Shown here: piece after piece, positions 54,133 through 62,351 of the stretch
Position numbering within the stretch: the first letter of the stretch is position 1
Layout: each line of letters begins with the position of its first letter
Assembly (NCBI GenBank): GCA_963708645.1
Contig: CAVPTA010000002.1
Span: forward strand, 307,130 to 371,129
Direction: 5' to 3'
DNA: 64,000 nt
DNA from: RYN-133 sp963708645
GTDB lineage: Bacteria; Actinomycetota; Actinomycetes; Mycobacteriales; Jatrophihabitantaceae
Position numbers and translations under genes: made by a program
Notes under the pieces: generated by a model
Seen by the model: only the letters and a program-made list of their open reading frames with translations
What the model was told of the DNA's origin: nothing
The model's database searches: none

Positions 54133-55399
54133 CTAGTTCTGGGCGACCTCGTAGGTCCCGCTGTCGTTGGTCAGAGTGACGGTGAATGTGCGCCCGTCGC
54201 CACCGCGGCACTGGAACTTCTTGCCCTGCGAGATCTCGATGTTCTGACCGCCGTTGCAGGTCACGCGGGACTCGGAGAAGTTCTGCTGGATGTAGCTCTC
54301 GACCGCCGCGTGCTTGAGGTTGGTCTTGAAGCCGAGGAAGGACGGCTTGACCGCGAACACGAGCACCACGGCGATGATCAGGATCACCGCCAGCGCGATC
54401 AGCGAATAGAGCAGACCCCGGCCCTTCTTCTGCGCCGGGGGCTGGCCGTAGTCGGAACCGGCGTAGCTCTGCTGGTTGTAGGACTGGCCGTAGCCGCCGG
54501 CGGGCTGGTTGTAATCCTGCTGGCCGTACGCCGGCTGGCCGTAGCTTTGTTGGCCGTAGCCGGCCTGACCGTAGCCCGCTTGCTGGCCGTAGCCCGGCTG
54601 CTGTCCATAGCTTTGCTGGCCGTAGCTCTGCTGGCCATAGGCAGGTTGGCCATAACCCGGCTGGCCATAGCCTGCCTGCTTTTTTGCTGCCATAGCTTTG
54701 CTGGCCGTAGTCCTGCTGGCCCGGCTGGGCATAGCCCTGCTGCTGGCCGTAAGTGGACTGCGGGTAGCTCTGCTCGCCCTGCTGGCCCTGCTGGCCCGGC
54801 TGGGCATAGCCCTGCTGCTGGCCGTAATCCTGCTGGCTCGGCTGGCCGTAACCGGACTGCTGGCCGTAGGTCGGCTGCTGGTCGTAACTGTGCTGTCCCG
54901 GCTGCGCATACCCGGCCTGGTGGTCGCCGACCGGCTCGAAAGCGGTCGTCTGCTGCGGGTCACTTGCCTGCGCGGCGGGGGTGTCCTTCGACAACGGAAT
55001 GTACTGCGTGTCGGCCGACGGGTCCGGCTGCGCCTGCCCCGGCTGGGTGCCGTCGTCGGTGGGCTGCTCGGACTGCTGGTCGGGCTGCTGGGCGGCGGGC
55101 TGCTCGTCCGTGTGTTGTTCGGTGTGTTGTTCGGCGGCTGCCTCGTCCTGGGCCGGCGGTTCGTTCTGGGCCGGCGGTTCGTCCTGCGCAGGGGGCTGCT
55201 GGCTCGGCGGCTGGTACGGGTTCTGCTGCGGCCATTGCTGACCGCCACCTTGGTAGGCACCACCCTGATAGCCGCCACCTTGATAGCCACCGCCTTGGTA
55301 GCCACCACCCTGCTCAGGGTTCTGGGGCGGGTAGCCGCCCTGCGGGGGCGGCGGCCACTGCTGGCCGGGGTAGTTCTGCTGATTCCCCGAGTCGCTCAT
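54133..55399 (-). pseudogene. DUF4333 membrane protein with GYGQ-rich domain, frameshifted
   Basis: A protein of about 421 residues when repaired. The first 290 residues or so are disordered and rich in Gln, Pro, Gly and Tyr: GGYQ repeats, then a Gln/Glu/Pro block, then many YGQQ/GYGQP units. One transmembrane helix follows ('LYSLIALAVILIIAVVLVFA'), and then a small external DUF4333-like domain with two cysteines ('SRVTCNGGQNIEISQG' and 'FQCRGGDG'). The frame breaks at an AAAAAA run near 54690; one A fewer restores it. The remaining sequence on both sides is the same repeat type, so an error in the run is likely. Confidence 0.8.
54440..54890 (-). repeat. Degenerate GYGQ/SYGQ-coding repeat region
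   Basis: About 450 bases made of imperfect units around 15-24 bases long that encode Tyr-Gly-Gln-rich peptide on the minus strand. Similar units on the plus strand create a false open frame rich in Leu and Ala. This is a place where short-read assembly often fails, which bears on the frameshift inside it. Confidence 0.8.
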
Positions 55400-55543
55400 A
55401 CCGATATCCCCGCTATTCCCGTCGTCGCCCCGACGTTCTGAGGCCAGGCGCGTGTGCTGGCTGCGAACACGCTACTGCGAAAGGCGCGCGAGGTCAGTAA
55501 CCGTTGGGGCAAGGCGGCACGGACCGGAGGGCTTCGCGTCGCC

Positions 55544-58273
55544 TCACAACTGCATGCTCTGGGCCACCACGCCGCGCCGCACGGCCGCAGCCGCTGCGCG
55601 CGCGATGGGAGCCAGCGGCTCCGGTTCGCCCCCGGGTGCCGGGACGCCGGACAGCTGATCGAGCAGGTCGAGCACCTGCTTGCACCAACGCACGAAATCG
55701 CCGGCCGACAGTTCCGCGCCGTTGTTCGCGGCCGCCTCGAGGGCCGCGTCGAGGCGATCACCACGTGCCCATCGGTAGATCGCACCGACGAGTCCCGGTT
55801 GCGGCTCGCGGCTGGGGGTGAGTCCGAGTTCTTCCTCGTCCTCGACCACCCGCGCCCAGATCCGGACAGAGGTCGCAAGAGCGTCACGCACCGCCACGCT
55901 CGGCATGCGCTCGACCGGCTGCTCGTCGCGCCGCGGTTCGTAGACCAGCACCGAAACGACTGCCGCGAGCTCGGCCGGATTGAGGGCCTCCCAGATGCCG
56001 GCGCGCAGGCATTCGGCGATGACCAGGTCCGACTCCGACCAGATCCGGGCGAGTTGCCGACCGGCCGGCGTCGTCTCGTCCTGGGCCAGATAGCCACGAC
56101 GATCGAGCAACCGGCAGATGCGGTCGAAGCGCCGCCCGAGCGAGCCGGTGCGGCCCTCGATCCGGCGCCGCAGATCGTCGGTGTCGCGTTCGAGGCGACC
56201 GTGGCGCTCGGCCCATCGCATGTGCTGCTCGCGGTCGTTGCACCCGTGGCAGGGATGGGCGCGCAGCGCGGCGCGCAGGTCGAGGATCTCGGTGTCGTCG
56301 CCCGCGCCACTGCCGGCCTTGCGGCGCGGACGCTGCTCGGGCGCGATGTCGAGCGCGCGCAGGCTCGACACGAGGTCGCGGCGCACCTGCGGCGAGCGGT
56401 GGTCGAGCTTCTTCGGCACGCGCACCGTCCCGAGCACCTCAGCGGTCACCGGGAAGTCGACCATCGACAACCGGCCGGCCCAGCGGCGCTCGGTCACGAC
56501 AAGCGGATGCGGGTCGTCGCGCGGATGCACGCCGGGGTCGAGCACGATCGCGAGCCCCGCCCGCTTCCCCGACGGAACCCTGATGACATCACCGGGACGC
56601 AACGCCTCGAGCGACTGCGCGACGGCGGCGCGGCGGTTCTTCGCGCCCTGACGCGACAGCTCGCTCTCACGCTCGGTCAGGGCGCGGCGCAGCTGTGCGT
56701 AACCGCGGATGTCGCCGAGCTCGCACGTCAGCTGCTGCTCGTACTCGCGCAGGGTCTGCTCGTTGCGACGGATCTGCTTGGCCAGCCCGGCCACACCGCG
56801 GTCGGCCTGGAACTGCGCGAACGACGACTCGAGCAGTTGCCGCGCTGCCGCCCGTCCCATCTGCGCGACCAGGTTGACGGCCATGTTGTACGACGGGCGA
56901 AACGATGAGCGCAGCGGGTAGGTGCGGGTCGAGGCGAGGCCGGCTACTCGACCAGGATCGACCTCGGGGCTCCAGAGCACGACGGCGTGGCCTTCGATGT
57001 CGATCCCGCGCCGACCGGCCCGTCCGGTCAGCTGGGTGTACTCGCCGGGAGTGAGGTCGGCATGGGTCTCACCGTTGAACTTGCTCAGCCGTTCGAGCAC
57101 GACGGTGCGCGCGGGCATGTTGATGCCGAGTGCGAGCGTCTCGGTCGCGAAGACGGCTTTCACGAGGCCACGCACGAACAGCTCTTCGACGGTCTCCTTG
57201 AATGCCGGGACGAGCCCGGCGTGATGCGGTGCGATGCCGCGCCGCAATCCGTCGCGCCACTCCCAGTAGCCGAGCACATCGAGATCCTCGCCGGGGATGT
57301 TCGCGCACCGCTCGTCGACGATCGCATCGATCCGCTCGCGCTCGTCCTCGGTCGTGAGCCACATCCCGGCGTGAACACATTGCTGCACCGCGGCATCGCA
57401 ACCGGCCCGGCTGAACACGAACGTGATCGCGGGCAACAGGCCCTCGCTGTCGAGGCGCGCGATCACGTCCGGACGCGGAGTCGGTCGCCAACCCCGAAGA
57501 CCGCGCGGGCCGCCACGACGGTTGTACGCACCCGGGTCGAGAAAGCGCATGCGTTCGTTGACGTATCGAGTCAGTTCCGGGTCGACATCCGTGCTGTCGG
57601 CCGAGCCGAACAGGTCGAACATGCGCTTGCCGATCAACATGTGCTGCCACAGCGGGACCGGGCGTTGCTCGTGCACGATCACTTTCGTCTCGCCGCGGAC
57701 CGAGACCAGCCACTCGCCGAACTCCTCCGCGTTCGACACGGTTGCCGAGAGCGACACCATCCGCACCGAATGCGGGAGATGGATTATGACCTCCTCCCAC
57801 ACCCCGCCGCGGAACCGGTCGCCGAGGTAATGCACCTCGTCCATCACGACGTAGCCGAGGTCGGCCAGTGCCGAGCTGCCGACGTAGAGCATGTTGCGCA
57901 GCACTTCGGTCGTCATCACCACGATCGGCGCATCGGCGTTGACGGAGTTGTCACCGGTGAGCAGCCCGACCCGGTCGGAGCCGTGCCGTTGCACGAGATC
58001 GTTGTACTTCTGGTTCGACAGGGCCTTGATCGGCGTTGTGTAGAAGCACTTCTGCCCGGACGCGAGCGCAAGGTGCACGGCGAACTCGCCGACCACCGTC
58101 TTGCCGGCACCGGTCGGCGCGCACACGAGTACCGCGTAGCCGTCCTCGAGTGCCTCGCAGGCCTCGATCTGGAATCCGTCGAGCTGGAACGGCATACCGC
58201 CCCGGAAATCGTGCAGCGCAGGACGCTCGGATCGCCGCCGCGCGGCGACATACCGTTCGCTCGGCGACGACAT
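55544..58273 (-). CDS. helY: DEAD/DEAH-box helicase HelY
   Basis: A 909-residue Ski2/Mtr4-like superfamily 2 helicase. Walker A is 'VCAPTGAGKTVVGEFAVH', the DEVH box is 'YVVMDEVHYLGDRF', motif III is 'MVSLSATVSNAEEF' and motif VI is 'YTQLTGRAGRRGIDIEGH'. The rRNA-processing-arch-like C-terminal region and helical bundle follow. HelY is typical of actinomycetes and is usually found beside tatC and paf genes, as here. The ATG at 58273 replaces a longer, unconserved upstream start. Its role is probably RNA handling. Confidence 0.93.
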   Translation of the reverse strand: MSSPSERYVAARRRSERPALHDFRGGMPFQLDGFQIEACEALEDGYAVLVCAPTGAGKTVVGEFAVHLALASGQKCFYTTPIKALSNQKYNDLVQRHGSDRVGLLTGDNSVNADAPIVVMTTEVLRNMLYVGSSALADLGYVVMDEVHYLGDRFRGGVWEEVIIHLPHSVRMVSLSATVSNAEEFGEWLVSVRGETKVIVHEQRPVPLWQHMLIGKRMFDLFGSADSTDVDPELTRYVNERMRFLDPGAYNRRGGPRGLRGWRPTPRPDVIARLDSEGLLPAITFVFSRAGCDAAVQQCVHAGMWLTTEDERERIDAIVDERCANIPGEDLDVLGYWEWRDGLRRGIAPHHAGLVPAFKETVEELFVRGLVKAVFATETLALGINMPARTVVLERLSKFNGETHADLTPGEYTQLTGRAGRRGIDIEGHAVVLWSPEVDPGRVAGLASTRTYPLRSSFRPSYNMAVNLVAQMGRAAARQLLESSFAQFQADRGVAGLAKQIRRNEQTLREYEQQLTCELGDIRGYAQLRRALTERESELSRQGAKNRRAAVAQSLEALRPGDVIRVPSGKRAGLAIVLDPGVHPRDDPHPLVVTERRWAGRLSMVDFPVTAEVLGTVRVPKKLDHRSPQVRRDLVSSLRALDIAPEQRPRRKAGSGAGDDTEILDLRAALRAHPCHGCNDREQHMRWAERHGRLERDTDDLRRRIEGRTGSLGRRFDRICRLLDRRGYLAQDETTPAGRQLARIWSESDLVIAECLRAGIWEALNPAELAAVVSVLVYEPRRDEQPVERMPSVAVRDALATSVRIWARVVEDEEELGLTPSREPQPGLVGAIYRWARGDRLDAALEAAANNGAELSAGDFVRWCKQVLDLLDQLSGVPAPGGEPEPLAPIARAAAAAVRRGVVAQSMQL

Positions 58274-58300
58274 GCTGTCCAGCCTAGTTACCGTGGTGCA

Positions 58301-58513
58301 ATGCGCCTTTCGACACGAAACCAGCTGACCGGCACCGTCGCTTCGATCGAGGACGGCGCGGTGATGAGCATCGTGACCGTTGCGCTCGACGGCGGACAGC
58401 ACGTGGTCGCGTCCATCACGAAGGACGCTGTCGCGGAGCTCGGCCTCACTGTCGGCGCGCCGTGCACCGCACTTGTGAAGTCGACCGAGGTGATGATCGG
58501 CGTCGACGACTGA
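58301..58513 (+). CDS. Mop/TOBE-domain molybdate-binding-like protein
   Basis: A 70-residue molbindin-type protein: 'LSTRNQLTGTVASIEDGAVM' and 'SIVTVALDGGQHVVASITKD' are the classic Mop (TOBE) sequence. These bind molybdate or tungstate as oligomers and store it. It is divergent from helY with only 27 bases between starts and convergent with tatC. No molybdenum genes are in view. Confidence 0.92.
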   Translation: MRLSTRNQLTGTVASIEDGAVMSIVTVALDGGQHVVASITKDAVAELGLTVGAPCTALVKSTEVMIGVDD

Positions 58514-58517
58514 CGCG

Positions 58518-59417
58518 CTAGGTCGTATCGCCCCAGCTGTCGTCGCCGGTGGTCAGCGGCTGCGGGACAGCGTCGATCGACGATGGGGTGTCGTCGTCGA
58601 GGTGTTCCTCTGTACGCGCCTCGGCAATGCGGCGTGCCTTGCGCCGGTCGTGGACGACCGCGAACAGCACGGCTCCCTCGAACAGCAACACCATGGGAAT
58701 CGCCATCGCGCACATCGTGAACGGATCTGTGGTCGGCGTTGCGACCGCCGCGAAGAGGAAGATCAGGAAGATCGCGATCCGCTGTGACTTCTTCAAAGCA
58801 CGCGAGGGCAATGCGCCGGCGAGATTCGCCATGACGACCAGCAGCGGCAACTCGAACGCAGCGCCGAAGATCACCATCATCAGCGTGACGAACGAGATGT
58901 AGTCGCTGACCGTCAGCTGGGCGGCCGTCCCGTTGCCGCCCTGCTCGATCACGATCTTCAAACCCTTGGCGAGGACGAGGTACGCGAGCGCCATGCCCGC
59001 CGCGAACAGCACCGAGGACACGAAGACGAAGATGATCGTGTAGCGGCGCTCGTTCTTTCGCAGTCCCGGCGTGATGAACGCCCAGAGCTGGTACAGCCAG
59101 AGCGGGGCTGTGAGCACGGCACCCGCGATCGCGGACACCTTCAGTCGCGTCGTGAACCCGTCCAGCGCACCGTGGTAGATGAGGACGCAGCCCTTGCCCG
59201 GTTGCGTGTAGCGATACTTCGCCGGCACCTCGCAGTACGGATGCTTCAGAAACTCCAGGATCTGGCTGTAGAACACCCAGCCGACGATCGCACCGACGGC
59301 CACGATGATGAGCATCCAGATGATGCGGCGGCGTAACTCGCGCAGGTGGTCCATGACCGACATGCGGCCCTCGGGATTGGACCGCTTGCGCCGTACCTTG
59401 CGCGCGACCTTTGCCAC
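58518..59417 (-). CDS. tatC: Twin-arginine translocase subunit TatC
   Basis: A 299-residue TatC with six helices. The N-terminal cytoplasmic 'MSVMDHLRELRRRIIWMLI' is the conserved signal-peptide-binding start, 'TAPLWLYQLWAFITPGLRKNERR' is the family core, and 'FGAAFELPLLVVMANLAG' carries the membrane Glu. It forms the receptor of the Tat export system with TatA/TatB. The usual tatA next to it is missing; a different small membrane protein lies 1 base upstream. The charged C-terminal tail (about 40 residues) is normal in actinomycetes. Confidence 0.96.
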   Translation of the reverse strand: MAKVARKVRRKRSNPEGRMSVMDHLRELRRRIIWMLIIVAVGAIVGWVFYSQILEFLKHPYCEVPAKYRYTQPGKGCVLIYHGALDGFTTRLKVSAIAGAVLTAPLWLYQLWAFITPGLRKNERRYTIIFVFVSSVLFAAGMALAYLVLAKGLKIVIEQGGNGTAAQLTVSDYISFVTLMMVIFGAAFELPLLVVMANLAGALPSRALKKSQRIAIFLIFLFAAVATPTTDPFTMCAMAIPMVLLFEGAVLFAVVHDRRKARRIAEARTEEHLDDDTPSSIDAVPQPLTTGDDSWGDTT

Positions 59418-59418
59418 G

Positions 59419-59616
59419 TCAGTGCCGCGCCTCGATCATGCGCAGTTGCACTGCGGACACCTCGTCCTGAAGGTCGGTGAGCACACCGGACAGCTGTTCC
59501 AGCTTGGCCAGATCGGCGCTGAGCCGCTTGCTCTTCCATGTCAGTTCGTACGCGCAGAAGGCGACTACGACGCCGGCGAGGACGACGGCACCGATCCATA
59601 CGAACAGCACGACCAC
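59419..59616 (-). CDS. Small single-pass membrane protein with coiled coil
   Basis: A 65-residue protein: one N-terminal transmembrane helix and then a charged helix with heptad spacing ('SADLAKLEQLSGVLTDLQDE'). It sits between pafC and tatC, where tatA usually is, but it lacks the Tat hinge (Phe-Gly) and amphipathic helix and so is not a normal TatA. Spacing of 1 base to tatC and 9 bases to pafC implies a shared operon. The function is unknown. Confidence 0.7.
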   Translation of the reverse strand: MVVLFVWIGAVVLAGVVVAFCAYELTWKSKRLSADLAKLEQLSGVLTDLQDEVSAVQLRMIEARH

Positions 59617-59625
59617 GGTTGAACC

Positions 59626-60585
59626 CTACGTCGCTGCGTACGCGGCCAAGGCCGCGGCAGCGTCGGACCGGATGGATTCGGCCAGCCAGCCCGGTGAGAG
59701 CACCGCGACCTGCCCGCCTGAGCCGAGCACCAGCGCACGCACCCACGCCGGTTCGGACACGCGGAGTGACACCTGCAGCGCGCCGTCGTCGAGTTCGGCG
59801 ACCTCTTCATGGGGGTAGTAGTCGGCGACCCACGCATAGGCCTCGGACAGCCGAAGCACAGCGAGCAGGTGTTCGGAGGCCGGTTGATAGACACCCTCGG
59901 CGAGGTCGCGCAGCTGCAGCCCCTGCGGCGGGCGGGCCGCCTCGTCGAGCAGCCGGACGTCCTCGATGCGGTCGACGCGGAACACGCGCACGCCCTCGGC
60001 GTTGCGGCACCACGCTTCGAGATAGGAATGCCCATCGGCCTCGAACACCCGCAGCGGATCGACGGTGCGTTGCGACGACTCGTCGCGTGCGGCCGTGTAA
60101 TAACGCAATTCGAGTGCCCGCGACTCGGCGATCGACCGGTGCAGCACCGGAAGCAGTCGCGTTGTTGCATCGAGCGCGACCGTCACCGTTGCGTCGTCGA
60201 CCGCTCCCCCGGCGGCGGTCTCGACCTTGGCCAGCGCACGTTGCACGGCGTTGCTGTCGGCCAGTCCCGGCGTCTCGGCGAGGGTGCGCAGCGCGACCGC
60301 GAGTGCGAGTGCTTCTTCGGCCGAGAGCCGCAGCGGACGCGACATGCCGGCATCGAAGATCACCGACACCGTCTCGCCCTCGAAAGAGAGATCGATCAGG
60401 TCACCCGGGCCGTGGCCCGGCAACCCGCACATCCAGAGCAGCTGCAGATCGCGGCGCAGTTGCTGCTCGGTCACGCCGAAGTCGGCGGCGGCCTCGGCCA
60501 CCTTGATGCCCGGGTGCGCCTGCAGATACGGGACGAGCGCGAGCAGCCGCGGCAACCGCTGCTCGTTGGCGTTGGCGCGGGTCAC
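59626..60585 (-). CDS. pafC: WYL-domain regulator PafC
   Basis: A 319-residue PafC, partner of PafB. It has an N-terminal winged helix ('RLPRLLALVPYLQAHPGIKV' and 'AAADFGVTEQQLRRDLQLLW'), a central WYL domain ('RALELRYYTAARDE' to 'SYLEAWCRNAEGVRVFRVDR') and a C-terminal WCX extension. The PafBC complex activates the mycobacterial DNA-damage response independent of LexA/RecA, sensing single-stranded DNA through the WYL domains. The GTG overlaps the pafB stop (GTGA). Confidence 0.93.
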   Translation of the reverse strand: MTRANANEQRLPRLLALVPYLQAHPGIKVAEAAADFGVTEQQLRRDLQLLWMCGLPGHGPGDLIDLSFEGETVSVIFDAGMSRPLRLSAEEALALAVALRTLAETPGLADSNAVQRALAKVETAAGGAVDDATVTVALDATTRLLPVLHRSIAESRALELRYYTAARDESSQRTVDPLRVFEADGHSYLEAWCRNAEGVRVFRVDRIEDVRLLDEAARPPQGLQLRDLAEGVYQPASEHLLAVLRLSEAYAWVADYYPHEEVAELDDGALQVSLRVSEPAWVRALVLGSGGQVAVLSPGWLAESIRSDAAAALAAYAAT

Positions 60586-61616
60586 TGCGAGCTCACCGCG
60601 GCAGCGCGCAACCGGGCGACGACGGCATCGGCGAGTTCGGGCGGATCGACGACGTGCGCCGCGGACCCGGCCGCCGCAACCTGGCGGGCCAGCCAGTGCA
60701 GGTCGACGTAGGGGATCTCGAGCGTCCCGTCGACGTCGTTCTCGGCGATGCGCCGCAGCGAGGCGACACCGGACCCGCTGACCCGCACGTGCGCGATGTG
60801 GGTGTCCTCGGCGGCTCGTCCGCTGACCATCTCGAGCAGGTTGACGTCGTGGGGACGTTCGAAGGCCGCGGGAGCTCCGAGTGCGTCGACGCGCCCGACG
60901 ATGCGCGAGAGCCGGAAGCTGCGCGGTTCAGCGCGGTCGCGGTCGAAACCTGCGACGTACCAGCGTCCGCGCCATGACAACACACCCCAGGGTTCGAGCG
61001 TGCGGGTCTGCGCGGATCCCGCTCCGGACTTGAGATAGGCGAAACTCACAGCTCGCGCCGTGCGCGCCGCGTCGATCAGCGCCGGCAGGCTCGGGTCGCT
61101 CGTGTCGAGGTCAGGAACGGCGCCGGGTGGTGCGTCGTCCTGGACGGGCGTGCCGGCCGCGCGGAGCTTCATCAGTGCCGAGCGGGCCTGCTCGCCGAGG
61201 GTTGCCGAGCGCCACAGCCGACTCGCAAGACCGACGGCGGCTGCCTCGGCGGCGTCGAACTCGATCGACGGCAACTCGTACTCGCCGCGCTTGATGCGGT
61301 ACCCGTCCTCGCTGTCGAAGTGCGAGTTGCGGCCGGTCTCGAGCGGGATGCCGAGCTCACGCAGTTCGGACTTGTCGCGCTCGAACATGCGCTTGAACGC
61401 CTCGTCCGTGGCCCGACTGCCGTCGGCGCCCTCGTATCCCGGCACGGCGTCGCGGATGCGCTCGGCGCTCAGGAACTGCCGCGTCGAGAGCAGGCAGATG
61501 ACGAGGTTGACCAGTCGCTCAGCCCGCCGTGCCGCCATGTCCTCGAAACTAATGCCCGTGCGCCGACGCGGCGCCGAGGCGCGCGTGTCCGATCGCGTGT
61601 TCGACCCCGTCGGCAT
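60582..61616 (-). CDS. pafB: WYL-domain regulator PafB
   Basis: A PafB of about 344 residues. The conserved start is 'AERLVNLVICLLSTRQFLSA' with 'ERDKSELRELGIPLETG', then the WYL domain ('AVSFAYLKSGAGSAQTRTLE') and the WCX part. It forms PafBC with the downstream gene. The start is ambiguous: 61616 gives an extra charged leader, while an ATG at 61538 begins exactly at the family N-terminus. In many actinomycetes pafA and proteasome genes lie upstream; here a TetR/MFS pair is found instead. Confidence 0.92.
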   Translation of the reverse strand: MPTGSNTRSDTRASAPRRRTGISFEDMAARRAERLVNLVICLLSTRQFLSAERIRDAVPGYEGADGSRATDEAFKRMFERDKSELRELGIPLETGRNSHFDSEDGYRIKRGEYELPSIEFDAAEAAAVGLASRLWRSATLGEQARSALMKLRAAGTPVQDDAPPGAVPDLDTSDPSLPALIDAARTARAVSFAYLKSGAGSAQTRTLEPWGVLSWRGRWYVAGFDRDRAEPRSFRLSRIVGRVDALGAPAAFERPHDVNLLEMVSGRAAEDTHIAHVRVSGSGVASLRRIAENDVDGTLEIPYVDLHWLARQVAAAGSAAHVVDPPELADAVVARLRAAAVSSQ

Positions 61617-61626
61617 GCGTCCCAGA

Positions 61627-62259
61627 TTAGTGCGAAGCGGCACCCGGTTTCGCCGCACGTTCGAGTGAACGTCCGCCCGGTTCGAGAGCGGTCAGCGCAA
61701 TCGAGACCAACTCGCGGACGTCGGGTTCGCCGTCGGCCTCCGTCCATTGGTCAAGAGCGGCGCGCAGGGCCAGCATCGCGGTCCCGAGCAGCAGTTGGGG
61801 GTACATGCCGGACGTCGGCGCGAGCCGGCCCGAGACATCGTCACGCATCGCCTGCTCCCACTCCATGAGCGCCCGGGCGCTCGATGCGAGGGCGCCGGGT
61901 GCTTCGCGAATCACGCGGGCCGAGCGCAGGAACTCCTCACGGCGATCCTCGATGACGTCGACACCCGCCATGAGCGCAGTCGTCAGGTCGCGCCAGACGT
62001 GTCCGGGTCCCTGCTGCTCGGCCAACGATCCGCGGATCGCGTCGAGGACCAGCGTGATCGGCTCGGCGAGCACGTGCTCCTTGGACGGGAAGTAGCGGAA
62101 GAACGTGCGCGGCGACACCTCGACGGCCGTGCAGATGTCTTCGACCGTGACCTCGGAGTAACCACGTTCGTCGAACAGGCGCAGCGCAGTGTCGACGAGT
62201 GCGCGGCGCGTCGTCGTCTTGTGCCGCTCGCGCAGGCCCGTCTCGTCGGTACGTGGCAC
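61627..62259 (-). CDS. TetR-family regulator
   Basis: A TetR-family repressor of about 210 residues. The helix-turn-helix is 'YSEVTVEDICTAVEVSPRTF' followed by 'FRYFPSKEHVL', and the C-terminal ligand domain is all-helical. A GTG at 62259 is used; an ATG 18 bases upstream is possible. Divergent from a DHA2 efflux pump, its most likely target, with the palindrome at 62287-62297 between them. Confidence 0.88.
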   Translation of the reverse strand: MPRTDETGLRERHKTTTRRALVDTALRLFDERGYSEVTVEDICTAVEVSPRTFFRYFPSKEHVLAEPITLVLDAIRGSLAEQQGPGHVWRDLTTALMAGVDVIEDRREEFLRSARVIREAPGALASSARALMEWEQAMRDDVSGRLAPTSGMYPQLLLGTAMLALRAALDQWTEADGEPDVRELVSIALTALEPGGRSLERAAKPGAASH

Positions 62260-62286
62260 AACACACACTCCTGTCATCGTCTGCCA

Positions 62287-62297
62287 ACTGTCACAGT
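62287..62297. promoter_or_regulatory. Palindrome between tetR and DHA2 pump genes
   Basis: ACTGT-C-ACAGT, an 11-base perfect palindrome flanked on both sides by TGCCA direct repeats. It is in the 92-base gap between the divergent genes and could be the TetR operator. The arms are short, so chance is not excluded. Confidence 0.4.
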
Positions 62298-62351
62298 ATG
62301 CCACTTTGTGCAACACTGGGGAGCGAATCCGAAAACGATGGAGTACCCAGA

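Noticed and set aside
54684..54692. Programmed frameshifting or slippage at the AAAAAA run in the DUF4333 gene.
   Set aside because: The shift needed is +1 (or loss of one A), the classic -1 slippery heptamer is not in the right phase, and other genes here show the same kind of single-base break. An error is simpler.
54440..54890. A CRISPR-like array of short repeats.
   Set aside because: The units are degenerate, have no unique spacers and are explained by the coded GYGQ peptide repeat.
54088..55500. A long plus-strand open frame rich in Leu/Ala/Val that looks like a membrane protein.
   Set aside because: It is the complement of the Tyr/Gly/Gln repeats of the DUF4333 gene and has no family match or ribosome site of its own.
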